Positions 9,059-18,084 are shown, numbered from the stretch's first letter. The stretch: DNA of 64,000 nt from G965267425 sp965267425 (GCA_965267425.1 OZ253959.1:2542001-2606000), one strand, 5' to 3'. Numbers and translations: made by a program. The notes: generated by a model from the sequence alone, not told the origin.

Positions 9059-10609
9059 TCATACGGACAAAGTTACACCATCATTCCCAATCAAAATTGG
9101 ATTGTCATTGATTCGTTGTTCTTCCGGACCATTTTCCAATTTTAACACTCCTCTCGGGCAAACTGCAGAACAAACACCACATCCTACACACGATGAACGA
9201 ACAATATTTTGACCACGCTGTGCGTACCATCGCACATCAATTCCCATTTCACAATATGTTGAACAATTACCACAAGAAATGCATTGACCTCCATTGGTCG
9301 TAATTCTGAACCGTGATTTAAATCGCTGAACAAAACCCAAATATGCAGCCAAGGGACAACCAAACCTACACCACATACGATTACCCATTAGTGGATAAAA
9401 CCCTGTACCTACAACGCCTGCAAAAATAAATCCGATGGAAAAGCCATAATTGTCTCGAATAGCATAGGCACTAATTCCTAAGATTTCAGCATCACCCGAA
9501 ACGTAATGATATATTACGGCGCCAGTCATCACAACTGCATAGACCAAAACAGCATGAATCAACCATCTTTCAACTTTCCATGCTTTGACAGATTTATCAG
9601 AAAGGTGTCTGTATGGGTCTCCTAACGTTTCCGCTAAACCTCCACAACCACATACCCAAGAGCAATACCATCTTTTCCCATAGATATAGGTAAATAATGG
9701 AACTCCAATTAAAAACAAGGCAACTCCCCAACCCAGCATCCATACTCCAATTGAACCCGCCTGAATATGTTCATCCAATCGATAATCAAAGAAAAAAGTA
9801 TACTCCAGTGGCCAGGCACTTTTTAAATCATAGGAAGGCATGTGCAATCTTTTCAATATTTGTGGAATGGTAAACGCAAAACACAATTGAAAAAATATCA
9901 CGGAAGCCGTTCTTATCAGCTGGTAATTATTATGTCGATACTTTATCATCATACGTATGCCCATAACCGTCATGGCAAGGCAATACAGAAATCCATATAA
10001 AAACCATTGATCTGCAGGTCCGCCATTTAAACTTTCACTCAACGAATCAAGCATAATTACCCAATTGGTGATGTATTCGGGCTTTTTATAAAGAAAGATG
10101 TAAAACAAGATGAGCAAGGTACCGGTAACAATTCCAATCCAGCCTCTGTTTTGACTACCACGATGAAACGTTCCATTGTTTTTAATACCCGGAGGACCTT
10201 CTTTAATGGATGGCAAAATATTCATTAATGCACCTAAAGAAGCCAACACAATGGTCAACCACATCAATAGTGAACTTCGTTCAACTATCATACCCGTAGT
10301 ACTATTCTTAACTATGGAAAATGTATAATCCGTCCAAATGACTTTGTCCCATTCGCCCTTGCTTTTGAATCCTTCATTAATTTCATCCATGTGCTGATGA
10401 AAATCACCAATAAATGCAATTCTTGAATCATACTTTACATTCATCATGTCTTCAAGTGATGGCGACATTAAGCTAAAATGTTGTTCATTGGTCACTGTAT
10501 TTCTGAGAACTTCCTCAGAAAGCGTAAAATTCGAATACGACAGGCTAAACAAAAACAATGCAATAGCCGCTACAAAGATGGTCAGTCCAATATTCTTAAT
10601 GATATTCAT
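9059..10609 (-). CDS. Membrane 4Fe-4S polyferredoxin (NapH/CcoG/NosR-like)
   Basis: This 516-residue membrane protein has an N-terminal anchor, a soluble loop (about 30-105) and several membrane helices (about 110-425). It carries WYCSWVCGCGGL near 315 and MWCRFGCPLAAYLG near 410, the paired Cys-Pro-type motifs of the NapH/NosR family. Two 4Fe-4S clusters follow: CISCGNCSTYCEMG near 440 and CVGCGVCSAVCPRG near 473. Family members shuttle electrons between quinol and periplasmic or membrane redox partners. No FMN-binding domain is evident, so it is not a full NosR. The oxidoreductase four bases upstream is the likely electron partner (inference). Confidence 0.8.
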   Translation of the reverse strand: MNIIKNIGLTIFVAAIALFLFSLSYSNFTLSEEVLRNTVTNEQHFSLMSPSLEDMMNVKYDSRIAFIGDFHQHMDEINEGFKSKGEWDKVIWTDYTFSIVKNSTTGMIVERSSLLMWLTIVLASLGALMNILPSIKEGPPGIKNNGTFHRGSQNRGWIGIVTGTLLILFYIFLYKKPEYITNWVIMLDSLSESLNGGPADQWFLYGFLYCLAMTVMGIRMMIKYRHNNYQLIRTASVIFFQLCFAFTIPQILKRLHMPSYDLKSAWPLEYTFFFDYRLDEHIQAGSIGVWMLGWGVALFLIGVPLFTYIYGKRWYCSWVCGCGGLAETLGDPYRHLSDKSVKAWKVERWLIHAVLVYAVVMTGAVIYHYVSGDAEILGISAYAIRDNYGFSIGFIFAGVVGTGFYPLMGNRMWCRFGCPLAAYLGFVQRFKSRFRITTNGGQCISCGNCSTYCEMGIDVRWYAQRGQNIVRSSCVGCGVCSAVCPRGVLKLENGPEEQRINDNPILIGNDGVTLSV

Positions 10610-10613
10610 CGGC

Positions 10614-11960
10614 TTAGTGTGGTTGTAAGGTCAAAATTCTTCTCCAATTTAATTTGGAAGGTTTGATGGATGTACCAAATTTGGCATTGTATGCCTGAAC
10701 CAATTCGGGAACATGATCTTTATAAAATTCAGGATCAAACAGGGCGTCTTTGAATTCAGTCATTACCTGATCCATTGAATATGTCTTTTTTATCCAATTT
10801 TCACAAACATTGTGGCGAAGACGTATTCCAAATGTGTTGATTCCGAGAAACACTTTTTGCTCTTTGTCAAAAACCATGTGTATACACATTTTCCCTCCCT
10901 CGTGTTCCCAATAAAACTCGTCTTCATTATTTCTAAGCTCAGCCATTACCCAACCATATGTCTGATATTCGATGTCTAAAAATTTAGCTGAATTAAACCA
11001 AATACCCGGTTGATAGGCTGTTTTGTTTCCACAAATGGTCTGTGCTATCGTTTCTCCCATCATCCTACCCGTATACCAAACTTGTTCAATGTTCCGTCTA
11101 CCTGCTACAGGGTGCGATTCGAATTCCGCACAATCTCCAATGGCATATATATCTTCTTCACTTGTTTCCAAATATTCATTGACCACAATTCCTCTTTTGA
11201 TTTGAATGTCTGAGGAAGCAAGAAAATCTACGTTTGGCGAAACACCTACCGTCAACCCTACAAACTGACAAGCTATCTTCTCTCCGGATTTTGTAACGAC
11301 GCTTTTCACCCGACCGTTTTCATCTCCCTCAATACTATCTAATTCGTCAGCGAGCCTTAAGTCGATATGATGTTCTCGAATATGTCGATTGATCAATTCA
11401 GATTCCTGTATCGGTAGTACGTTGTTCCAAAAACTCTTTTCTCTAACCAACATGGTAACTGGAACGTTTCTGGACAAAAACATTTCCGCCAATTCAATGC
11501 CTATGAGACCACCCCCAACAATAACAGCTCGATTGATTCCCTTGTTGTATTGTTCTTCAAGGGATTCTAAATCCTGGTAATGATACAGCCCCTGAACTCC
11601 TTCTAAATCTTGTCCGGGCCATCCAAATTTGTTCGACTTTGACCCACAGGCCAAAATCAACTTATCATAGGATATTGATTCACCACTTGCGAATTCAATG
11701 GATTTAGATTTTGGGTGCACATGTTTTACCCAAGCACGCTTTAGTTCAATCCTATTCTTTTTCCAAAAGTTATCTTCATAAGGCTTGGTATTTTCATATT
11801 TCATATGCCCCATGAAAATGTACATCAAAGCAGTTCTAGAATAGAAATGATCTGTTTCACCGCTAATCACCAGAATGTCCTTGTCAGAATTTTTTCGAAT
11901 ATGTCTAGCTGCGGTAATTCCAGAAATACCGTTTCCAATTATTACTATTCTGTCTGCCAT
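10614..11960 (-). CDS. FAD-dependent NAD(P)H oxidoreductase (pyridine nucleotide-disulfide family)
   Basis: The 448-residue product has the FAD dinucleotide fold at the N-terminus (IVIIGNGISGITAARHI), the NAD(P) fold near residue 148 (AVIVGGGLIGIELAEMF) and the second FAD motif near 270 (IYAIGDCAEF). There is no redox-active CxxxxC pair, so it resembles ferredoxin/rubredoxin reductases or nitrite-reductase-type NAD(P)H domains rather than disulfide reductases. A C-terminal region of about 130 residues goes beyond the minimal fold. It is the first gene of the operon and sits four bases from the polyferredoxin gene, which suggests a NAD(P)H-to-ferredoxin electron path into the membrane (inference). 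Confidence 0.85.
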   Translation of the reverse strand: MADRIVIIGNGISGITAARHIRKNSDKDILVISGETDHFYSRTALMYIFMGHMKYENTKPYEDNFWKKNRIELKRAWVKHVHPKSKSIEFASGESISYDKLILACGSKSNKFGWPGQDLEGVQGLYHYQDLESLEEQYNKGINRAVIVGGGLIGIELAEMFLSRNVPVTMLVREKSFWNNVLPIQESELINRHIREHHIDLRLADELDSIEGDENGRVKSVVTKSGEKIACQFVGLTVGVSPNVDFLASSDIQIKRGIVVNEYLETSEEDIYAIGDCAEFESHPVAGRRNIEQVWYTGRMMGETIAQTICGNKTAYQPGIWFNSAKFLDIEYQTYGWVMAELRNNEDEFYWEHEGGKMCIHMVFDKEQKVFLGINTFGIRLRHNVCENWIKKTYSMDQVMTEFKDALFDPEFYKDHVPELVQAYNAKFGTSIKPSKLNWRRILTLQPH

Positions 11961-11978
11961 AGGTTACAAATGATATTG

Positions 11979-12008
11979 CAAGGTAATATAAGAATAGCGG
12001 TTATTCAA
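11979..12008 (-). promoter_or_regulatory. Possible promoter of the redox/glycosyltransferase operon
   Basis: On the minus strand TTG (12006-12008) is followed after 20 bases by TACCTTG (979-985 of the 11 kb block, i.e. 11979-11985), a partial match to the TTTG/TAnnTTTG consensus. It lies just upstream of the oxidoreductase ATG. Confidence 0.3.
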
Positions 12009-12117
12009 TATGTGCTTTGAGCGAGAAACTAAATTTATGTGGCATTATTGAAATTCTGTATTCGTGACGATCTGGCAAAAGAATGGATATTTCAATTTTT
12101 CTGGACATCTTGGACAT

Positions 12118-13638
12118 ATGAAAAATGACCGCTACCTAATCTTCCTAATAATTTGGATTTTTTCAATTTCAACAAGCGTTGCTCAAACTGCCACTTTTAA
12201 TAATTTATATGGAGATCTTCTGAACAAAATTGTAATTGATCAAAAAGTAGATTACACCTATTGCAGTCAACATATTGCAAAGATTGATTCAGCCCTTTAT
12301 TATGCCTCTCAAAATTTCAATAATAGCTCAAAAAAGCAAGATCTTTCTTTGCTCATTAACTATTATAATCTTTCTGTGATCCGCGGTATTGCGAGCAATT
12401 ATCCGGTATCTTCTCCAAATGACATTCCATCATTTTTTGATAAATCCAATATACACTTTGGAGATAAATTGATTTCATTAAACTCCCTGGAAGAAGAGAT
12501 ATTCAAGTCTTATCCTGACCCTAGAATTCATTTTGCTTTGGTTTGCGCTGCCCTATCTTGTCCACCATTAAAGGATCAACCTTTTACAGAACAAAAGCTT
12601 GAAAATGATTTGGATTCTATCAGCCATCAAGTTTTTTCGAATTCGAAAATATTCACAATGGAAGAGTCTTCAAACGAGATTAAAATTTCAAAAATATTTG
12701 AATGGTACGCACATCACTTCAATGGGAAAAAAGGTGTTCTTGAGTTTATTGAATCTCACCATGGGAAACTTCCAGATGGTGTAAAAGTTTCCTATCTGCC
12801 TTACAATTGGTCATTAAATGATTACACAAGAATTCCAACTTCCTCTGAAAGCTTTCAGCAGTTTACTCCTTCTTATTTATTGGGCAAAAACCGACTGGAA
12901 ATCAAGACCTTCATCAATCTTTACTCTCAGAATAAGCGATTTGATGACGATTTCAATAAGTTGGATGAATCCCTGCGTCAAACCTATTTCACGAACATTA
13001 CCGAGTTTTTGTACGGACTTTCAAATCGTTTAAGTGTGGGAGGCGAAATCTGGTACAAGTCAGTTTATGTCGATTCCAATAGAAATTCTTCACCATTTGA
13101 ACTATTTAGTGAGTGGGCAGGAACAAAAAAAGGACTTACCGGAATTGGGCCAAGAATAAAATTTACACCGTTTGAACGTGTCCAAAACTTATCCTTGCAA
13201 TCAACTTTTTTATTCCAACCGACCGAAGATCCTCAAGGCATTTCAGATCAGTCAAATTTTCTTGATTTCAATCGAAACTTATGGATTAACACACTTTATT
13301 TTGACAAATCACTGCATCAGGACTATTCATTATTCTTTCGAATTAGCGCATGGTATTCGCTTATTGACGATGGCGACAACTTCCTTGAAACACCTTTTGC
13401 TGTATTTGTCAATTACTTTCCCACCACCAGGTGGACCATTTATTTTCAAAATGAGTTATGGATGAAACATGTCAACAAAAGCTTCAGTTCATTTTTTAAT
13501 CAAACAGGGTTGGGAACAAAATATCAGGTAATCAGAAAATACCTGGAATTGGAAATATTGTACACAAACTTTGTTCTTGGAAGTGAAGGAGAAGGTGCGG
13601 GAGAAACGTTTAACCTGGGGCTTCGTTTTATCCGATGA
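12118..13638 (+). CDS. DUF547 domain fused to an outer-membrane beta-barrel
   Basis: I place the start at the ATG at 12118, because MKNDRYLIFLIIWIFSISTSVAQ is a good signal peptide; a GTG at 12064 would put an untypical stretch in front. The mature N-terminal half (about 25-235) is a DUF547 domain, with LINYYNLSVIRGI and the Cys-containing ALVCAALSCPPLKDQPF. The second half (about 250-506) is made of alternating hydrophobic/polar strands separated by polar turns and ends in LGLRFIR, a C-terminal strand like those of outer-membrane barrels. DUF547 has no established function. The gene is divergent from the redox/glycosyltransferase operon and its stop directly abuts the stop of the convergent anti-sigma-like gene. 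The domain combination is unusual. Confidence 0.75.
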   Translation: MKNDRYLIFLIIWIFSISTSVAQTATFNNLYGDLLNKIVIDQKVDYTYCSQHIAKIDSALYYASQNFNNSSKKQDLSLLINYYNLSVIRGIASNYPVSSPNDIPSFFDKSNIHFGDKLISLNSLEEEIFKSYPDPRIHFALVCAALSCPPLKDQPFTEQKLENDLDSISHQVFSNSKIFTMEESSNEIKISKIFEWYAHHFNGKKGVLEFIESHHGKLPDGVKVSYLPYNWSLNDYTRIPTSSESFQQFTPSYLLGKNRLEIKTFINLYSQNKRFDDDFNKLDESLRQTYFTNITEFLYGLSNRLSVGGEIWYKSVYVDSNRNSSPFELFSEWAGTKKGLTGIGPRIKFTPFERVQNLSLQSTFLFQPTEDPQGISDQSNFLDFNRNLWINTLYFDKSLHQDYSLFFRISAWYSLIDDGDNFLETPFAVFVNYFPTTRWTIYFQNELWMKHVNKSFSSFFNQTGLGTKYQVIRKYLELEILYTNFVLGSEGEGAGETFNLGLRFIR

Positions 13639-14760
13639 TTACCTGAATACGTTAATCACTCCTTTTTCTGGCACAATTGGATCGCCTGTGGAAGTTTTTC
13701 CTTCGATAATATACAGATAAGCACCTGGAGGAACTTGATTGCCTTTCATATCACGTCCATCCCAAAACCCATCCAGGCTATCCCATTCAAAAACTTTCTG
13801 TCCAGCACGATTCATTATGTACCAACGCATCTGAGACACATTTTTTGAGCTGATTTCCCAAATATCGTTTGAACCATCACCATTAGGCGTTAGCAAGTTT
13901 GGGCATGCAATATGATAATCGGCTTCCACGGTAATTTTAACCGAATCCATTGCCAATTGGTTGTTTTTATCTTCAACCGCAAGGATAACCCAATACTCTC
14001 CTGCTCTTTCGAATATGTGCTCCACACTGTTTGATTCCATTTGAATACCTGTTCCCTTTATAAACCAAGAACAATGACCAGTGCTACCTACATTTTCAAA
14101 AGAAACTTCAAGTGGTAATTTTCCTTTGGTAGAACTTGCCGAAATTTTAGCAATAGGAAGGGAAACTTTTTCTGGTTCACGAGTTGCAGATGGCTCCTCC
14201 TTATTATCCGTTGAATGATCTGTAGTAACAACCTTTTCAACAGGTGTCGACGCCTCATTATTAACTTCCTCAACAACCTCATTATTTTGAACGGGTAATG
14301 ATTTAGCTATTGAGTTGTCAGGAGTAACGTCTGTAACAGTTTGATCTTGATTCTGAGATAATGAGGAACTTTTCTTTTCATTGACCTCTTCACGAACTGT
14401 ATTCTGTCTTTCTATGATTTCAGTAGCCTGAACTGATTCTTTTACTTCAGGAAGTTCTTCTACTTTAATTTCTTCTAATTGAGGCGTTTCCTGTTTTTCA
14501 ACCAAGGTAGATTCACTATCTGCTGAAAAATAGAAATAAGAACCTACAGCAACAGTTCCACCTATTCCAACAGCTGCCGCCCATTTTACAACAGACTTCA
14601 CAACTGTTTGGCCTGCAGAATTCGCTAAGCCCGAAGAAGAAGGAGTACCAGCAGAAATATTCGATTGAATATTTTGCCATACAGTAGGATCAACCTCCGA
14701 TTCGAAATTTTCGAAAGTTGATTTAAACAATTCCTCTATGTTATTCTTATCTGCTGACAT
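13639..14760 (-). CDS. Membrane-spanning anti-sigma-like protein with PKD-like domain and type B T9SS sorting domain
   Basis: The 373-residue protein has four parts. Residues 1-60 are cytoplasmic and resemble the short N-terminal segments of Bacteroidota membrane partners of ECF sigma factors (IEELFKSTFENFESEVDPTVWQNI). One membrane helix follows at about 63-84. Residues about 85-200 are a Glu/Val/Thr/Ser-rich linker. A PKD-like fold lies at about 205-285, and the last 85 residues are a gliding-motility/T9SS type B C-terminal domain (CPNLLTPNGDGSNDIWEIS ... GFWDGRDMKGNQVPPGAYLYII). There is no cleavable signal peptide. The gene follows the ECF sigma gene by two bases, so the pair is very likely a sigma/partner module. 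The anti-sigma role is inferred from position and topology. Confidence 0.72.
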   Translation of the reverse strand: MSADKNNIEELFKSTFENFESEVDPTVWQNIQSNISAGTPSSSGLANSAGQTVVKSVVKWAAAVGIGGTVAVGSYFYFSADSESTLVEKQETPQLEEIKVEELPEVKESVQATEIIERQNTVREEVNEKKSSSLSQNQDQTVTDVTPDNSIAKSLPVQNNEVVEEVNNEASTPVEKVVTTDHSTDNKEEPSATREPEKVSLPIAKISASSTKGKLPLEVSFENVGSTGHCSWFIKGTGIQMESNSVEHIFERAGEYWVILAVEDKNNQLAMDSVKITVEADYHIACPNLLTPNGDGSNDIWEISSKNVSQMRWYIMNRAGQKVFEWDSLDGFWDGRDMKGNQVPPGAYLYIIEGKTSTGDPIVPEKGVINVFR

Positions 14761-14762
14761 TT

Positions 14763-15296
14763 CTACTTGTCTTCCTTTTCTAATGCTTTCTGTAAATACG
14801 CCCGTGCTCTTGAATACTGAGACTTAGATGTACTTTCAGAAATGCCCATTTGCTTCGCTATTTCTTTATGACTGTAACCTTCTATAGCATATAAATTAAA
14901 AATTACTCGGTAACCTTCCGGCATTTGATGAATCATATCCATCAAGTGCTGGGCCGAATAATGCTCAACCACACCCGCCTCCTCTTTTAATGTATATTCA
15001 ACATCATCAATGTTTACTGCATGTCTTTTTGCCTTGGTCCTTCTGTAATTATCAAGTGCCGTATTCACAATAATACGTCGCACCCATCCTTCCAACGAAC
15101 CTGTATGACTAAAAGATTTTATGGCGTCAAACACTTTGATAAATCCTTCTTGCAGGATATCCTGAGCTTCCATTCTGTCTTCTGCATACCGTAAACAAAC
15201 TCCCATCATCTTTTTGCTGTAGCGGTCAAATAGTTGTTGTTGAGCTACTGGGTTTCCATCTGCACAAGCTTTTACCAAAAGCGTCTCTTCGTTCAT
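14763..15296 (-). CDS. ECF-type RNA polymerase sigma factor (sigma-70 family)
   Basis: The 177-residue protein has sigma region 2 at about 22-92 (FDRYSKKMMGVCLRYAEDRMEAQDILQEGF with the usual DxxQE-type core, then LEGWVRRIIVNTALDNYRR) and region 4 at about 118-172 (MPEGYRVIFNLYAIEGYSHK, then AKQMGISESTSKSQYSRARA, the -35-binding helix-turn-helix). It should direct RNA polymerase to a small regulon. It is the first gene of a two-gene operon with the membrane protein that carries a T9SS sorting domain. ECF factors of this class often have a membrane anti-sigma partner encoded next door, which fits here. Target promoters are not identifiable from the window. Confidence 0.92.
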   Translation of the reverse strand: MNEETLLVKACADGNPVAQQQLFDRYSKKMMGVCLRYAEDRMEAQDILQEGFIKVFDAIKSFSHTGSLEGWVRRIIVNTALDNYRRTKAKRHAVNIDDVEYTLKEEAGVVEHYSAQHLMDMIHQMPEGYRVIFNLYAIEGYSHKEIAKQMGISESTSKSQYSRARAYLQKALEKEDK

Positions 15297-15571
15297 CTGG
15301 ATTCACAGCATTGGTTACACACTACAACAACAAGATGCATATAATAGGTAAAAGGTTGCATCATATAATATCTTTTTTCAAACAAAACCACTCGTTTATT
15401 GAAACCGACCTTTTGATGAATGGTAAAAGCCATTTAAGAAAACTCGATTGTGTGCATGATATACCGACTCTATATTTAGGGTGTAGTTTGATAGTTGAAT
15501 TTATTAAACTGCAAGTTTAGATAGGCGCTTGTGGTTACAATCAGACCCCTCTTTTAGAGGGGTTTTGATTT
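15297..15571. other. Intergenic region of 275 bases with a possible untranslated RNA
   Basis: This region holds the leader of the sigma operon at its left end and a strong hairpin at its right end. A plus-strand reading frame of 69 codons (15311-15520) has no recognisable similarity, no signal and no promoter, and I do not call it a gene. I saw no tRNA fold. A short plus-strand RNA ending at the terminator at 15545-15575 is possible. Confidence 0.5.
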
Positions 15572-15575
15572 TTAT
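15545..15575 (+). terminator. Intrinsic terminator, oriented to the plus strand
   Basis: ACCCCTCT (15545-15552), loop TTT, AGAGGGGT (15556-15563) form a perfect 8-bp stem, followed on the plus strand by TTTGATTTTT. The minus-strand exit side is not T-rich. It lies just past the stop of murF-alr, so it may also serve that gene, but the T-tract points the other way. Confidence 0.7.
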
Positions 15576-18031
15576 ACACGTAAAAATACGCGTTTTACTC
15601 GTGAAGATAAGGTTGCCAGAATTTCGTAAGGAATGGTATTTAATTTTTCTGCCATTTGATATACATCATTTCCAAGTCCAAATACCTGAATGGAATCACC
15701 TTCGTTGATCTCAACATCAGTAGCGTCCAACATACACATGTCCATACAAACTTTTCCTACAATCGGAAGATACGATTGACCAAATTTCATACGCCAATTT
15801 CCATGACCAAGTGATCGATCAATTCCATCGGCGTAACCCACTGGAACAGTGGCAATTTTCGTTTTCTTTTTCATTTTTGTTGTTCTTCCGTACCCAACCG
15901 ATTCTCCCTCATTTACCCATCTAATTTGACTGACGATTGTTTGTAATGAACTGACAGGTGCCAAATTTTTTCGGAATTCTGGTATTGAAGAAATTCCATA
16001 CACTCCTATTCCCAATCGAACCATGTCGTATTGGTACTCAGAGAATCGCAGAATTCCCGCAGAATTTAATACATGCTTAATTAATGTTCTCCCCAAAGAT
16101 TGTTCAATTTGGTTTGCAATCTTGTCAAATTGAGTAATCTGTGATTTTGTGAAGTCCTCTTGACCAGTTTCGTCGGCAACAGCTAAATGGGTAAAAACGG
16201 ATTTTACTGATAACCACTCGCCGTTTGATTGAATAATATCGAGCAAATTTCCTGTATCGCTTGGATCAAACCCAAGACGATGCATGCCTGTATCAATCTT
16301 GAGATGAATGGGGAAAGACGATCTGTTGCTTCGTTGAACTGCATCTATCACTGCATGGAGGATACGGAAACTATATATTTCAGGTTCAAGATTATACTTA
16401 ATCAACATCTCCAGACTGGACCATTCCGGATTCATGACCATAATAGGAATGTTAACACCCAACTTTCTCAATTCTACCCCTTCATCTACATATGCCACGG
16501 CCAGATAATCAACATTGTGATATGCCAGAAATCGCGCTATTTCATGACTCCCAGAACCATATCCAAAAGCCTTAACCATGACCATGACCTTCGTATCAGG
16601 TTTCAACAAATTCTTGAAATAACGATAATTGTGCTCCATGGCACCCAGGTCAATTTGTAATACAGTTTCATGGGATTGTTTTTGAAGCAATCCGGCAATT
16701 CTTTCGAATCGGAAAACACGGGCTCCTTTTAATAAAATGGCTTCATTTTTAAATGATGCAAAGTCTATTTCCCTGATAAACGATTCAACATCTGCAAAAT
16801 TTTGAGTGTTACAATCTTGCAACTGAATACCGTTCAACTGATGACCAATGGTATACAACTTATCAATTGATTTTTTCTGAAGTAGTTCGGACAATACATT
16901 TTTCAATTCATCATTCGATTTTCCAGATTGTTCGATATCAGAAATGATCAACGATTTTCTTTCTTGGCGTTGCTGATTCAGTAAATCCAATCCAACTGAT
17001 AAGGACATGAGATCAGAACTATACGAATCATCAATGATGGTGCAATCATTGATTCCTTCCTTGACTTCAAGCCTCATGGATAATTGTTGCAATCCCATTA
17101 ACCGATTTGAAATTTCTTGGTCAGCAATGCCAAATTCTTTCATCGCCACAACACAATGCAAGGCGTTTTCTATTGAAGCACTATCTGTAAACGGTAAAGT
17201 AAAAGATAATTGGACATTGTTATATTGACCTTTCACACTGGTATGCGAATCTGTCTTCGTCACTTGAGAAATTGAAAAAGTAGCTTTTTGATCAAATGAC
17301 CAGGAAAATCTCTTCTTTTCATCAAAACGAAGTTCATCCAGGCAAGTATCAATCTCAGGATAATCCTTACAATAGATTAATTTCTCACATGAAGCAAACA
17401 ATCCAACTTTCTCTCTACATAACTCCAACTTGTCTTTAAAATTTTCCAAGTGTGCTTCTCCAATATTGGTTAAAATTCCAATATTAGGTTGAATCATTTT
17501 AGCCAATTTTGACATCTCTCCTGGTTGAGAAATCCCTGCTTCAAATACACCCAATTCATGATACTTTTCAATTTGCATTAAGGACAATGGGGCACCCAAT
17601 TGTGAATTGTAGCTATGAGGTGTTTTAACCAGTTGAAAATCATCTTCCAACATATTTGACAACCACTCTTTAACCACGGTTTTACCATTTGAACCTGTAA
17701 TGGCAATCGCTTTCAGATTACTTTCATTTCTCACATAAGAAGCCAATTGCTGAAAGGCAACCACTGTGTCTTTCACACAAATAAAATTCAATTGGTCTGT
17801 ATTCATTCCTTCCGGAATTTCTTCAACCAGGAAATTCGAAATCCCTTTGTTGATCATTTCCGAAATATATCGGTGACCATCATTCTTGGAAGTTCGAACG
17901 GCCAAAAACAGAGCATGTTTAGAGAATCCAAAATTTCGACTGTCAAAAACATATTCATCAACAATCCCATCCTCAAACAAAATGGATTGACCTTTTACTA
18001 CATCTCCTATTTCCGATAATTTGAGTTTCAA
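15572..18031 (-). CDS. murF-alr: Bifunctional MurF (UDP-MurNAc-tripeptide:D-Ala-D-Ala ligase) / alanine racemase
   Basis: The 819-residue protein is a two-enzyme fusion. Residues about 1-445 are a MurF-type Mur ligase with the ATP loop AITGSNGKTVVKEWL near 110 and LTNIGEAHLENFKDKL near 200. Residues about 450-819 are a fold-III alanine racemase with the PLP lysine in VMVMVKAFGYGSG near 485, HLKIDTGMHRLGF near 585 and the second active-site tyrosine in SVGYGRTTK near 713. One makes D-alanine, the other adds D-Ala-D-Ala to the peptidoglycan precursor, both in the cytoplasm. This fusion is known in Bacteroidota. The gene has its own promoter and is divergent from the next gene. Confidence 0.95.
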   Translation of the reverse strand: MKLKLSEIGDVVKGQSILFEDGIVDEYVFDSRNFGFSKHALFLAVRTSKNDGHRYISEMINKGISNFLVEEIPEGMNTDQLNFICVKDTVVAFQQLASYVRNESNLKAIAITGSNGKTVVKEWLSNMLEDDFQLVKTPHSYNSQLGAPLSLMQIEKYHELGVFEAGISQPGEMSKLAKMIQPNIGILTNIGEAHLENFKDKLELCREKVGLFASCEKLIYCKDYPEIDTCLDELRFDEKKRFSWSFDQKATFSISQVTKTDSHTSVKGQYNNVQLSFTLPFTDSASIENALHCVVAMKEFGIADQEISNRLMGLQQLSMRLEVKEGINDCTIIDDSYSSDLMSLSVGLDLLNQQRQERKSLIISDIEQSGKSNDELKNVLSELLQKKSIDKLYTIGHQLNGIQLQDCNTQNFADVESFIREIDFASFKNEAILLKGARVFRFERIAGLLQKQSHETVLQIDLGAMEHNYRYFKNLLKPDTKVMVMVKAFGYGSGSHEIARFLAYHNVDYLAVAYVDEGVELRKLGVNIPIMVMNPEWSSLEMLIKYNLEPEIYSFRILHAVIDAVQRSNRSSFPIHLKIDTGMHRLGFDPSDTGNLLDIIQSNGEWLSVKSVFTHLAVADETGQEDFTKSQITQFDKIANQIEQSLGRTLIKHVLNSAGILRFSEYQYDMVRLGIGVYGISSIPEFRKNLAPVSSLQTIVSQIRWVNEGESVGYGRTTKMKKKTKIATVPVGYADGIDRSLGHGNWRMKFGQSYLPIVGKVCMDMCMLDATDVEINEGDSIQVFGLGNDVYQMAEKLNTIPYEILATLSSRVKRVFLRV

Positions 18032-18084
18032 ATATGCCTGATAATTGGTGACAAAAAATGTAACAATGAACGGGTAAATTCGTT

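Noticed and set aside
12064..12117. Longer DUF547 start at the GTG at 12064
   Set aside because: The extra 18 residues contain no signal and would bury the clear signal peptide that starts at the ATG at 12118.
15311..15520. Plus-strand frame of 69 codons before the terminator
   Set aside because: No similarity, promoter, signal or sensible composition; composition looks like noncoding AT-rich sequence.
15480..15563. tRNA-like look of the sequence (TGGTTACAATCAG before a hairpin)
   Set aside because: No acceptor or anticodon stem can be paired; no conserved D- or T-loop bases in the right positions.
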